From: Richelia intracellularis
GTDB taxonomy: Bacteria > Cyanobacteriota > Cyanobacteriia > Cyanobacteriales > Nostocaceae
Direction: 5' to 3'
Assembly: GCA_000613065.1 (NCBI GenBank)
Contig: CBZS010000565.1
Coordinates: forward strand, 1-39,217
DNA: 39,217 bases
The notes beneath the pieces were generated by a model. The model was given only the letters and a program-made list of their open reading frames with translations. It had not been told where the DNA came from and ran no database searches. The position numbers and the translations under genes were made by a program. Below, piece by piece: positions 27,414 to 37,067 of this stretch (within the stretch, counting starts at the first letter, position 1; each line of letters begins with the position of its first letter).

Positions 27414-28274
27414 ATGCCTGGCATGTTATCAGTTTCACGTACAGATTTGGCCCAACGTCGCCAGCGATTACGTCGCCGGCGACAATTCAAAAACTTCCAG
27501 AAGGTGTGGCGTACTTTTGCTGTTGCTAGTATTGCTGGAGGATTATTATGGATTGCGGTTCAACCAATGTGGGTAATCAAGACCTCTAAGGATATTAACA
27601 TCTCAGGGAATCGAGTGCTATCCGATGAATCTATCCAATCTTTGATTACTTTATCGTATCCCCACTTTTTATTACGGGTGAAGCCATCCCAAATTACTGA
27701 ATCATTACAGAAGCAGCCAACTATTGCTAAAGCTCGTGTTAGTCGTCGCCTTTTCCCTCCTGGATTACAAGTCAAAATCCAAGAAAGAATTCCTGTCGCC
27801 ATCGCTCAATTACCCAAGTCATCCCATAATAAAAGTAACCCTAAAACATCTACTGGTTTATTGGATGCCACTGGTTTGTGGATTCCTCTAGAAAAATACA
27901 CATCCCATAATTCCCAATTAGAACTACCTAAACTAAAAATTATTGGCTTTCCTCAACAGTATCGTTCTTTCTGGACTAAGCTCTATCAATCCATTGATAC
28001 ATTAGATATTCAAATTACAGAAATAGATTTCCGGGATCAAACCAATATGATCCTGAAAACAGAATTAGGTGAAATCCATCTTGGTTCGCCCAGTAATCGA
28101 TTACCAGAACAAATAGAAACCCTCTCCAACTTGCGAGAACTACCGCTACAAGTTCCCCTTCAACGTATTGATTACATTAACTTGAAGAATCCAAACTCGC
28201 CAATAATACAGATGAACTCCCAAAAGCGAGCAAATAACTCTCAAAAACCCAAATCAAGAAAGCCCAGGAATTAA
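27414..28274 (+). CDS. ftsQ: cell division protein FtsQ
   Basis: A 286-residue bitopic division protein. The N-terminus is basic (RTDLAQRRQRLRRRRQFKNF), then one membrane helix (about residues 33-52, TFAVASIAGGLLWIAVQPMW). The POTRA domain follows (ISGNRVLSDESIQSL, FLLRVKPSQITESLQKQPTI, RLFPPGLQVKIQERIPVAIA), then the beta domain with LLDATGLWIPL and IDFRDQTNMILKTELGEIHL. The tail is Lys/Ser/Asn-rich. AAGAGG (27403-27408) lies five bases before the ATG at 27414. FtsQ links FtsZ-ring assembly to septal wall synthesis at the membrane. ftsZ is downstream on the same strand, but IS debris now separates them by 2 kb. Confidence 0.92.
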   Translation: MPGMLSVSRTDLAQRRQRLRRRRQFKNFQKVWRTFAVASIAGGLLWIAVQPMWVIKTSKDINISGNRVLSDESIQSLITLSYPHFLLRVKPSQITESLQKQPTIAKARVSRRLFPPGLQVKIQERIPVAIAQLPKSSHNKSNPKTSTGLLDATGLWIPLEKYTSHNSQLELPKLKIIGFPQQYRSFWTKLYQSIDTLDIQITEIDFRDQTNMILKTELGEIHLGSPSNRLPEQIETLSNLRELPLQVPLQRIDYINLKNPNSPIIQMNSQKRANNSQKPKSRKPRN

Positions 28275-28457
28275 AGTTTTCATACATGATATTTAACTCT
28301 AATAAATAGTTATTATGTATATTGTGTTGATTGATTTAATATCCTTGTTTATTTATATGTTCAAATAAAAAAATATTGTCCCTCTCTATTTAGAATAATA
28401 AGAATCACCTTTGTTAGGGTTGATGTTTATTCATAAAGTGGAGGTAATAAAAACTTT

Positions 28458-28740
28458 GGCGTTGCACAATAGAGGGATGAATTGAGGGGTTCTACTGTCC
28501 ATTGTCCATACTGCAAGTCTACGAGGATTAGAAAAAATGGGAAACGTCGAGGTAAAGAAAATCACATTTGTGTAAATGGCGAACGCTAATTTATATATAT
28601 CTATAAATCCACCAAAAGGATACTCAAATCAGATCAAACAAGAATGCTTAAAAGCATAGGTTAATAGCTCGGGATTTAGGGCTATTGAACGCAAAAAAGG
28701 AGTTCATCATACAACCATAATTAGTTAGGTGCGAGTCTTT
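28458..28740 (+). pseudogene. IS1-family transposase remnant, 5' part
   Basis: The left end GGCGTTGCACAATAGAGGGA at 28458 is followed by the zinc-finger start of an IS1 transposase: PYCKSTRIRKNGKRRGKENH then ICVNGER and a stop. A frame change gives INPPKGYSNQIKQECLKA, a stop, and GFRAIERKKGVHHTTIIS near 28730. The catalytic half is missing or unrecognisable in the next 150 bases. Confidence 0.8.
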
Positions 28741-28893
28741 TGGTAGTACGGAGTCTGATATAAGAATAATAAATGACAAGTCAACCACAGTAGTATTGAC
28801 AGCCAAAAATGTACTTGATGGAATTGGCTTGTAAAAAGTGAAAAAACAGGAACAGTTCCACACCCTATCCAAGCATATACATCAAATCAAGGT

Positions 28894-29930
28894 ATGTTTT
28901 GGTCACAAACACGAGAACTATTTGAACAGATAGTTAGTTGGTTAGACTCAGACACCATTTATGGGTTAGAACGCTCCCAGATAGAGAGTAAGTTACTTGA
29001 GAATGGATACGAACTATTGAGACGGTTGTTACAAACAAAGATATTTTGATAAACGCAGTCAAGATGAAATAGAGGGAGAGTGTGCAGCCACAGACTCAGT
29101 AAACAGAACACACAAGAAAAAATTTTCGCGTAAATTGACCACATTATTTGGCACAGTAATCGCCAATAGAATCGATTATGGAGGAAGAAAGATAAATACC
29201 CTATTTCCTTTCGATGGGGAGTTTAATCTACCAGCACAGCAATATTCTTATGGACTTAAGACAGGGATATTATTAATGTTATTGAGTATTTGTGGAAAGC
29301 TGCATTTGTCTTTTATTATCAGACTTCAACACAAGCAGAAGCTTGGGTGATCAAACGTTTACAGCTTATCCTTGAAGGTAAATCAAATTCAGTTGCCCCA
29401 GGTATGGGCCGGAGTGCGACTTTACCCAAACTAACCCCCCAAGAACGTAAACCCGTGGATACCTGTGCTAGATATTTACTTAACAATGCCAAATACCTCA
29501 AATATGACGATTAATGACTTAAAAGCTGGATTCCTCTTCCCCACGGAGGTGATTTAGGGTGCTTGTCGCCACCTGATTAAACACAAACAGGATGGATATC
29601 ACTGGGGCTAGATGGACCATGAAGGGTCCTGAGGCTGTTTTACCCCTGGGTTTTTTATACATCAGTGGCGATTGGGATGAGTATTGGCAGTTTCATCTAC
29701 AACAAGAACATAAACGCAATCACCTGGCTTTGTACTCTAGTGGTATTCCTTTGATCAAGCAAGTTCTCAAAGCAAAGCTCCTTGTTCTACTACCCCTCCA
29801 CCTCTTCCAATACCTGTCTAAGTTCCACTCCCCGTCTTACAAAAAGAGTCGCACCCAATTCAAAAGTGTGAATATAACAACAATAATGAAACTTTTAGCA
29901 TCTGCTTGCTGTTCTATAGGTGAATTTTAG
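28894..29930 (+). pseudogene. ISKra4-type transposase remnant with internal deletion
   Basis: Pieces of one transposase in order: MFWSQTRELFEQIVSWLDSD and IYGLERSQIESKLLENGYEL (28894-29030). Then, after a frame change, YFDKRSQDEIEGECAATDSV and LTTLFGTVIANRIDYGGRK (to about 29260). A large central part is missing. The C-terminal part has TQAEAWVIKRLQLILEGKSN, ERKPVDTCARYLLNNAKYL (to 29514), a decayed GACRHLIKHK segment with stops, and RMDITGARWTMKGPEAVLPL, SGDWDEYWQFHLQQEHKRNH (29592-29780). Multiple frameshifts and a deletion make it dead. Confidence 0.85.
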
Positions 29931-30247
29931 GTAAATAATAGGTATACTTCTCTAAAATTAGCTATGTAAACATATGGATTGTTTCGATAGATCGTAGTAA
30001 GCTTACAGTTTACGGCGTTGCTGAATCAGGGGATGATTTCACTAAATTCTCAACGATTTCTCAATGGTTTCAAACGCTAATTCATCCCGCACTTATGCAA
30101 CGCCCAGTTTATTAATGCCGATTTAGGTATGAGGTTGGTAAAAAGTATTCATAAAGCAAGCGATATTATGGCAGTATCAAAATCTATAGTTGTATTTTTT
30201 AAGTTTAAATACACCAAAAAAGTCGTTTATCTACCTTTGTAAATCCA
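29931..30247. other. ftsZ upstream region
   Basis: Contains the second 91-bp repeat (30014-30104) and 143 bases of AT-rich leader before the ftsZ start. No Shine-Dalgarno motif is evident just before the ATG. Confidence 0.5.
30014..30104. repeat. 91-bp MITE-like repeat, copy 2
   Basis: Begins GGCGTTGCTGAATCAGGGGA and ends ATGCAACGCC, with perfect 8-bp terminal inverted repeats GGCGTTGC/GCAACGCC. Same orientation as copy 1; the two copies bracket ftsQ and the IS remnants. Confidence 0.88.
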
Positions 30248-31552
30248 ATGACACTTGATAATAACCAAAAAATTAACTATACAAATTCCCAATCTCCTGG
30301 ACAACCGGGATTTCCCGTCGCAGTTAACAATAATAACCCTTTTAGTCATTCTGGATTAAGTTTAGGGCAAAATCATGATAATCAGAAAACTCCCTACGAA
30401 GATTCCAGTATGGGTGGCATTATTCCTGGTCGAGTAGCCAATATCAAGGTAATCGGTGTGGGTGGCGGTGGTGGTAATGCCGTCAATAGAATGATTGCGT
30501 CTGATGTTAGTGGAGTAGAATTTTGGACAATTAATACAGATGCTCAAGCATTGACCCTAGCTTCATCTCCTAGTCGCCTACAAATTGGACAGAAATTAAC
30601 CAGGGGATTGGGTGCTGGAGGGAACCCTGCTATTGGGCAAAAAGCAGCAGAGGAATCACGGGATGAAATTGCAACTGCTTTAGAGGGGGCAGATTTAGTT
30701 TTTATTACCGCAGGAATGGGAGGTGGTACTGGGACTGGTGCAGCTCCTATTGTTGCTGAAGTCGCAAAAGAGATGGGAGCCTTAACAGTGGGTGTAGTTA
30801 CTCGCCCATTCGTTTTTGAAGGTCGTCGTCGTACAACCCAGGCAGAGCAAGGAATTGAGGGATTAAAAAGTCGAGTAGATACTCTGATTATTATCCCTAA
30901 TAATAAATTACTGGAAGTGATACCCGAGCAAACTCCCGTACAAGAAGCATTCCGTTATGCCGATGATGTTTTGCGCCAGGGTGTGCAAGGCATCTCTGAT
31001 ATTATTACTATTCCGGGTTTGGTTAATGTAGACTTTGCGGATGTACGGGCAGTGATGGCAGATGCAGGTTCAGCATTAATGGGTATTGGAGTGAGTTCTG
31101 GCAAGTCTAGGGCTAGAGAAGCTGCGGTAGCAGCAATTTCTTCTCCTTTACTTGAATGTTCTATTGAGGGAGCAAGGGGAGTTGTATTTAATATTACTGG
31201 TGGAAGTGATCTGACTTTACATGAAGTGAATTCTGCAGCAGAAGCAATTTATGAGGTAGTAGATCCTAATGCCAATATTATTTTTGGAGCTGTAATTGAC
31301 GATCGCTTACAAGGAGAGGTAAGAATTACAGTAATTGCCACCGGTTTCACTGGTGATCTGACAACAGCACAGCAGCAGAATGCGACCAGTAATCGAGTCG
31401 CTCCAGGGGCTCCATCCAGAAAGCAATCCCAAAAATCTCAACCACAACCACAAGCATCAACAAATTCTCCTAAACCAGTTGTGGAGCCTAAAGGTAAACC
31501 AGCCTTAGATATTCCAGATTTTCTACAAAGAAGACGAATTCCCCGCAATTAG
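30248..31552 (+). CDS. ftsZ: cell division GTPase FtsZ
   Basis: A 434-residue tubulin homologue that forms the division ring. A poorly conserved Asn/Gln/Ser-rich N-terminal extension of about 60 residues is typical for cyanobacteria. The GTPase core follows: [18 protein letters not shown], the tubulin signature [20 protein letters not shown] near 155-170, [15 protein letters not shown] and the T7-loop region [20 protein letters not shown] Pro/Gln/Ser-rich linker leads to the C-terminal peptide [14 protein letters not shown] that contacts membrane tethers. All motifs are intact. A terminator lies about 40 bases downstream. Confidence 0.97.
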   Translation: MTLDNNQKINYTNSQSPGQPGFPVAVNNNNPFSHSGLSLGQNHDNQKTPYEDSSMGGIIPGRVANIKVIGVGGGGGNAVNRMIASDVSGVEFWTINTDAQALTLASSPSRLQIGQKLTRGLGAGGNPAIGQKAAEESRDEIATALEGADLVFITAGMGGGTGTGAAPIVAEVAKEMGALTVGVVTRPFVFEGRRRTTQAEQGIEGLKSRVDTLIIIPNNKLLEVIPEQTPVQEAFRYADDVLRQGVQGISDIITIPGLVNVDFADVRAVMADAGSALMGIGVSSGKSRAREAAVAAISSPLLECSIEGARGVVFNITGGSDLTLHEVNSAAEAIYEVVDPNANIIFGAVIDDRLQGEVRITVIATGFTGDLTTAQQQNATSNRVAPGAPSRKQSQKSQPQPQASTNSPKPVVEPKGKPALDIPDFLQRRRIPRN

Positions 31553-31593
31553 TTTTTGCACCTCTGTGATTAAGACAATAAGAATGCAATGCT

Positions 31594-31626
31594 ACATCTG
31601 AAAAGATTTCGTCGCAGATGTTTTTT
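31594..31626 (+). terminator. likely rho-independent terminator of ftsZ
   Basis: ACATCTG (31594-31600) and CAGATGT (31615-31621) form a 7-bp stem with a 14-base loop and are followed by six T. The loop is longer than usual. Confidence 0.65.
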
Positions 31627-31853
31627 GGTGCCTAATTTCCATACTAATTTTTATAGATATGAATGTAAAAATTAGTACATATTAATCCACATTCCCCACT
31701 TCAAATTGAAGTACAAAGAAATTAGAAGCAAAATCAAAACACAAGAATTAGAATGATTAATAAATAGAGTACAGAAGGAATATATTTTAAAAATCAATTA
31801 ATTAAACAGAATAAATTTGACCATAAAATAGGTAATATGAGCACTAAAAAATT

Positions 31854-31899
31854 GAGGAGCAATAAATGTGCCTTCAGAGGAGCAATAAATGTGCCTTCA
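31854..31899. repeat. perfect 23-bp tandem duplication
   Basis: Two identical 23-base units (31854-31876, 31877-31899), each beginning GAGGAGCAATAAATGTG. Located 36 bases before the left end of the IS1634-type element. Confidence 0.92.
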
Positions 31900-31984
31900 G
31901 ATGTTGATAAATTTTTATTTGAGTTCAAAATTTTGTTAACCCACATTCCGCAAGTGCGAACGCAAAATGTTGTATTTTTGAAAT

Positions 31985-33600
31985 ATGAGTTTTTCCGAAT
32001 CACAAATCAAAGTACAATATATCGATCACTTAGGCATAGTGACAGGGATTAGTTCCAAGCAGTTTCTTGATTTGTTCAACTAACTGCTTGGAACTCATCC
32101 CCAATAAATAATCAGCGCAGGCCAAGTGGTCAAAGAAATGATTCTCAATGGCTTAGGCTCTATCAGTGCACCACTATATTTATTTGAGAAGTTCTTTTAA
32201 GGGATTGCAACGGAACATTTATTGGGAGAGGGAATACAATCAGAACATTTGAACGATGAACCCGTGGGCAGAGTGTTAGACAAACTATATGATGCAGGAT
32301 TAACGGAAATTTTTATCCGAGTCCCACTATCAGCAGCAGATAGATTTGGAGTGAAAATGGACAGCTTCCACTTGGATTCAAGTTCATTTCATATACATGG
32401 GGATTATGGAACTGGTACTGATGATGAAGCATCAGCACAATCAGGATTAATTACAATTACATATGGTTATTCTAGAGACCACCGACCAGATTTGAAACAA
32501 TTTATCCTTAACTTGATGTGGAGTGGTGATGGAGATATTCCTTTATATTTAAGAGTTTCACATGGTCATGAAGTCGATTCTGCCATGTTTGGAACACTTA
32601 TGGCAGATTTCCACAAACAATGGCAAGGCAAATTGATGCTTTATTTGTTGCGGATGCACCCCTTTACACTGAAGAGAATTTGCAGATGATAGTCTCATTC
32701 AGATGGGTATCTCGAGTTCCTGCAACCCTAACTGCCGCAAAATAACTATTAGAAAATAACAGTATTGATGCATTTGTACCAAGTAAAATCCCAGGATATC
32801 GTTGTAATGATTCTGGTGGTGTGGGACAACGGTGGCTAGTGATAGAAACTGAACCCTGTAAAGAATCTGACTTAAAACAACTGGAAAAACGTCTAACGAA
32901 AAAATATACCCAGGCAGAATCCCAACTACGAAAATTGTGTCAACAGGAATTTGCATGTGCCGAAGATCCATTCAACGCAGCCAAATTACTTGAGAGTAAG
33001 TTGCCATTTCATCAACTTGCAAATATTGAAGTTATTGAATATGGCCAACACCGAGGACGTGGTAGACCTCCCAAGGATTCTCAACCTACCCTAATCTCCC
33101 ATATTCAAGCCGAAATTTTACCCAAAGAAACTCCAATTACCATTGCCAGAGAACAGACTGGCAGGTTTATTCTTCCCACCAATGTTCTTGATGCCGACAA
33201 ACTTAGCAACGAAGATGTTTTACCTGAATATAAGGCATAACAATCTACAGAACGTGGTTTTCCCTTTCTCAAATACCCATTGTTTTTTACTTGCACTGTG
33301 TTTCTAAATTCAAGGAAAAGAGTGGCGGCTTTGGCAATGGTTATGGGTTTGTGTTTCCTAGTTTACAGCCTAGGTCACAGGGCATTACCCCAATCTCTAA
33401 AACGAAGATCCCAAACGATTCAAAATCAGTTAGGTAAACCAACTGCCACTCCTACTTTAGGTTGGCTATTTCAATATTTCATGTCAATTCATTTATTAAC
33501 GTTCGCTTCTTTGAAACAGATTTCCAACCTCAGTGAACAGCGGTGCTGGATTCTACAGCTTTTTGGTGCTCCCTGTGGTAAATATTATCTTCTTTGCTAA
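31985..33600 (+). pseudogene. IS1634-type (DUF4277) transposase, copy A, multiply broken
   Basis: ATG at 31985 begins MSFSESQIKVQYIDHLGIVT, the DUF4277 start of IS1634-type transposases. Stops occur within the next 60 codons. The body reads in pieces: DRFGVKMDSFHLDSSSFHIH, TITYGYSRDHRPDLKQFILN, then a frame change near 32650 (ALYTEENLQMIVSFRWVSRV in the shifted frame). It continues with QRWLVIETEPCKESDLKQLE, HRGRGRPPKDSQPTL, a stop at 33238, and the tail SLGHRALPQSLKRRSQTIQN, ISNLSEQRCWILQLFGAPCG to 33600. It is nearly full length but nonfunctional. The segment at 32051-32095 has been rewritten by an inverted copy of its neighbour. Confidence 0.88.
32051..32095. repeat. perfect 14-bp inverted repeat in transposase copy A
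   Basis: AGTTCCAAGCAGTT (32051-32064) and AACTGCTTGGAACT (32082-32095) enclose a 17-base loop. The right arm encodes the family's LLGTHPQ segment. The left arm sits where relatives, including copy B nearby, encode IDEIG, and gives SSKQF instead without a change of length. Confidence 0.85.
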
Positions 33601-33601
33601 C

Positions 33602-33623
33602 TAACCTCCGGAATGTGAGGTTA
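33602..33623. repeat. small hairpin between the two convergent IS1634-type copies
   Basis: TAACCTC and GAGGTTA pair around an eight-base loop that includes the right inverted-repeat core of copy A. It may be an element end or a bidirectional terminator. Confidence 0.4.
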
Positions 33624-33625
33624 AG

Positions 33626-35224
33626 TTAAGAAAGCAAATAATCTTTTCGGCAATATGATGGCAGATAACTCAAAAAAAAATGGTGTGATGACGTTAAATT
33701 AACAATTTGATTAACACCATCTAAAGTTAAAAAATGGATACCTTGAAACCATTGAAAGACCCATCTTAATGTAGGAGTCATGGTTAAATTACCTAATGTA
33801 TTTTTTATTCCGGTTTTGATTCTTTTTAACTTATCCCTTAGTTGCCTTTGACCGAGATTATAACCTAACAAACGCAAATACATAAAAAATAACATGGTCT
33901 CAATTAGTTCAGTGTTTTCAACAAAAAACCTATCAGCAAAAATATAAATCCTCTTTCACAAGATTGTTTCTTATTCTAATTTGTAATAATTTCGGATGTT
34001 TATAACTTCTCTTTGTAAACTAAATTAGTCGCTAAAATAAATATTCCAGGTTAAATTTTTCGTATTCCTATCTATTCTACTTTTTTAGTTATCTCTGGTT
34101 CCATTTTATAAAAAATATGATTATTATTTAACTGATTTTTAACAAGTTTAAATAATTTTACTTCATTAAACTGAAACTGTTTGTTTCTTTGTTTGAGTTT
34201 ATATTGCTTTGGTACTGGACTTTCAAAGTATTATCTCAAATAATTAATGATTTTTTCAATTTTTTGTTTTTCTTGTTTTAGCTTTTTCTTTAACTTCTCT
34301 AAATCACTATCTTTTATTTTTGGACTTTCTACTATTACCCAGTTTTGTTTAATGCCACCCTAACTTCCTATTTCTGACTTTCACTTGTATCGGTCTACAT
34401 TAAAAGCTGAGCTTCTCTTTTTTTATTTTGAATCTATCCCCTCTATCTCTACAGGCTGAACTAATTCTTATGCTTTCTTAATTGTCATTGGTACTCGACT
34501 TATCCATTTTATATGCTGAATTCATTTGAGATTTTATTGGCTATATAATGCACTATCGCAGACCATAATACTTTCAACAACTATTGTTTTTTTTACTATA
34601 CTAAAATTTGACCCAATACTGCTTTATCTGATTCATTCCCATCTCCTCCTCTCATTAATAATGGTATATCTCCATCACTACTCGTAATTAAATCTAAAAC
34701 GCATTGCTTTAAATCCGGTCTATGGTCACGGGAATATCCTTTAGTTATAATTATTGGTCTTACCCTAGTAATTTATTATTTTTCATTCACATCATCATTT
34801 TCATATTCTCCATGTAGATGAAATTATCTTGAATCCAGATGTGAATATTTTGTATCTATCTTAAATTTATTAATTACTGATAAGACTATTTATAGAACCA
34901 GGTTACTTAATCTGTATTTATATAAATTATCCATGAATCTTCCAACTTTATCATGATTTAAATAATATCTTTTCACGTCTTATCCTAATATTTTTTTTAT
35001 CCATTTATTATAAAAAAATTACTGAATAAATATAAATGTATTGATCCAAACCCCAATCCATTCATTAAAATAGCTTTGACTAATATCCCCGATGCAATAT
35101 CCTCACGAGAATCTATTCCTAGTTTATAATTAATTCTTTCAACTATTCCTATTTCATCAATTAACCCTGCTACTATTCCTAAGTCGTCGATATTTTTAAT
35201 TTCTGTCTTTTTGATGGGAGACAT
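33626..35224 (-). pseudogene. IS1634-type transposase, copy B, heavily decayed
   Basis: The minus strand starts at 35224 with MSPIKKTEIKNIDDLGIVAG, LIDEIGIVERINYKLGIDS and ILVKAILMNGLGFGSIHLYL. Scattered stops and frameshifts follow, with pieces such as GYSRDHRPDLKQCVLDLITS near 34700. The C-terminal part (33895-33626) reads RLLGYNLGQRQLRDKLKRIK, TPTLRWVFQWFQGIHFLTLD and CRKDYLLS. It is the same transposase type as copy A but much more diverged. It converges tail to tail with copy A. A possible outer end (AGAATGTGGGATATTAACC) lies near 35456-35474. Confidence 0.85.
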
Positions 35225-35750
35225 TTTTCACCCTGAAATATTTTCAGATTTTTGATTGTCTCACTTGGATTGAACCAATATATATTTAGTTTTATCAAAA
35301 GCTTGTAATCAATTTTTTCTAACCAATCCAAGCTTCAACGACTTCCGGAGCGCAGGTTTATTTCTAAAGGCGAATTTACTGTTTTTTTTTATGTATTATT
35401 ATTTACTTTTACTCGAAAATAACTATGTATTTATTCTTGCTACATTTCGAAGTACAGAATGTGGGATATTAACCAAAGGAATATAAAACCTCGTACCCCT
35501 GTTTTGCTGACGGACTTGTAATGGCGAGCGCTCATTTATTGGGGTTACTCCTGTATTGTGCTTTCCGCTTTTATTTGCTAATAGGCATCCTGGAATATGG
35601 GATTCAGAGAAAAATTTGCTTGGTAAATAAGTAGAGTCTAAATAATATACTAAATAGATTATAAAATTTTCAAAGGCTTATTCATATAAGGAATTAACTT
35701 TATAAGCAAATACTAATTATTATGGAGATTATCTAGAGGTATTCACTTAA
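35225..35750. other. gene-free stretch between IS remnants
   Basis: Contains the possible outer end of copy B (35456-35474). No supported gene. The last 100 bases may belong, on the minus strand, to the same decayed gene as the segment at 36668-36900, now split by the IS5 element. Confidence 0.35.
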
Positions 35751-35836
35751 GAGGATGTTTTTAAAGGTGGGAGGTATCATAAAAAAGCTCACAAGGCATA
35801 TGCTGAGAATTATAGAAAACAGCACCCCGTGAGCAA

Positions 35837-36634
35837 ATCACTAACAATTATCCTAGTAATTTAACGTGGGAACAGTGGGAGTTCATCGCACAGCTGTTTC
35901 CAGAGGCAAAACCAGGTGCTCGTCCACGTACAACAAGAGCTATGTACGCAGTAGTGCGATTTTATACGTATTATGTCAAGGATGTACATGGCGGGCATTA
36001 CTAGGAGATTTACCACCTTGGTCTACAGTCTATGGCTATTTCAGAAGATGAGGCAAAGACCGTACTTGGCTTCAGGTTCATGACAAAGTATATGAATGGG
36101 TTCGGGTCGCAGCCAGTCGAAAACCAAGTCCATGGGAAGCAGCCTTTGATAGCCAATCAGTTGAAACCGCAACTATGATTTGTACGGATGTTGGTTTCGA
36201 CCCAGGAAAACAAATACATGAACGTAAGGGATTTATTACGGTTGACTTGTTAGGGCTAGTTTTGCGAGTCTTGGTTACTTCTGCAAGTGTGCCAGAACGT
36301 GCAGGGGCTAAACTAAACGTGCACGTTCTGGCAGGTTTATCAGATGAAAGATAAAGTTAAAAGACTGCACACTATCTCGATGGATGGAGCATATCGGAGG
36401 GAAGATTTTGCCCACTGGATAATCGATGTTTTTCGTTGGATTGTGGAAGTGGTTCTCAGACCCTTAGAAAAGAAGGGTTTTACCCTTTTACCAAAACCTT
36501 GGGTTGTAGAAGGAACTTTCGGCTGGCTCAATTGGTGTAGAAGATTAAGTAAGGACTATGAAAGGCTACCTGAAACTTCTGAGACTTTAATTTATATTGC
36601 AATGATACGTATCATGGTCAGGGGACTTGCATGA
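35837..36634 (+). pseudogene. IS5-family transposase of copy 2, frame-disrupted
   Basis: The start codon position reads ATC (35837-35839) where copy 1 has ATG. The frame then passes through NLTWEQWEFIAQLFPEAKPG, a frame change, ILYVLCQGCTWRALLGDLPP, a stop, AAFDSQSVETATMICTDVGF, DPGKQIHERKGFITVDLLGL and VLVTSASVPERAGA. It changes frame again past the inverted repeat at 36290-36333. The C-terminal block (36344-36634) has LHTISMDGAYRREDFAHWII and FTLLPKPWVVEGTFGWLNW, keeping the catalytic Glu but with Gly in place of the usual Arg after it. It is nonfunctional as read. Confidence 0.85.
36290..36333. repeat. perfect 14-bp inverted repeat inside IS5 transposase, copy 2
   Basis: TGCCAGAACGTGCA (36290-36303) and TGCACGTTCTGGCA (36320-36333) surround a 16-base loop, at the point where the transposase changes frame. 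Same structure as 6216-6254 in copy 1. Confidence 0.88.
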
Positions 36635-36667
36635 TTTGTAACTCACTTCGACTTTTAAAACATCCTC

Positions 36668-36900
36668 TAAGAAATTAAAAGGATTATCTTTCCAATACGG
36701 TTCAGGCATCATCATCGATAATTTACTATTTATATTTTCTATAATTTCTTCACTGTCTTCTCGTTCAAATCATTGAACTAAAACTTTCTCATCCCACTCT
36801 TTAAGAAAGACAAAAAGTGGTGTATATGCTTCTACGTTTACCCTTCTTTTTTAATTTTCATGGGGTGGTAAGTCTGCTGTTATATGATTATGCCTGAAAG
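36668..36900 (-). pseudogene. decayed gene fragment of unknown family, split by IS5 copy 2
   Basis: The minus strand reads a protein-like segment VNVEAYTPLFVFLKEWDEKV, LVQ, a stop, then FEREDSEEIIENINSKLSMM and MPEPYWKDNPFNFL, running directly into the right end of the IS. The composition looks coding, with internal stops. I do not recognise the family. Confidence 0.4.
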
Positions 36901-37067
36901 AATGCATTTCTCTGCTTTTGACAACTTTAATTGTGACAAAATGATTTTATTTTCTGGGACTATACAAGGAAATTATATTTTCCTTAATATTACATACCAC
37001 ATGGCATCAGAGATAAAACTGCTACATGAAAACGCTGCTATGATTGAAGAGTTGGGAGGGTTGAGAT

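Larger units (their letters stand above)
31553..31935. other. ftsZ downstream region with terminator and tandem repeat
   Basis: No gene. It holds the ftsZ terminator (31594-31626) and a 23-bp tandem duplication (31854-31899) just before the IS1634-type element. Confidence 0.5.
31936..33624 (+). mobile_element. IS1634-type element, copy A (about 1.69 kb)
   Basis: The left end GTTAACCCACATTCCG (31936-31950) and the right end CCGGAATGTGAGGTTAA (33608-33624) are imperfect inverted repeats enclosing one transposase pseudogene. I could not define a target duplication, perhaps because the right side abuts a second decayed element. Confidence 0.7.
35751..36667 (+). mobile_element. IS5-family insertion sequence, copy 2 (917 bp) with TAA target duplication
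   Basis: Ends GAGGATGTTTTTAAAG at 35751 and CTTTTAAAACATCCTC ending at 36667 are inverted repeats. TAA flanks both sides (35748-35750 and 36668-36670). It is the sister of the element at 5882-6794, in opposite orientation; the last 96 residues of the two transposases agree at 83 positions by my count. Confidence 0.92.
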
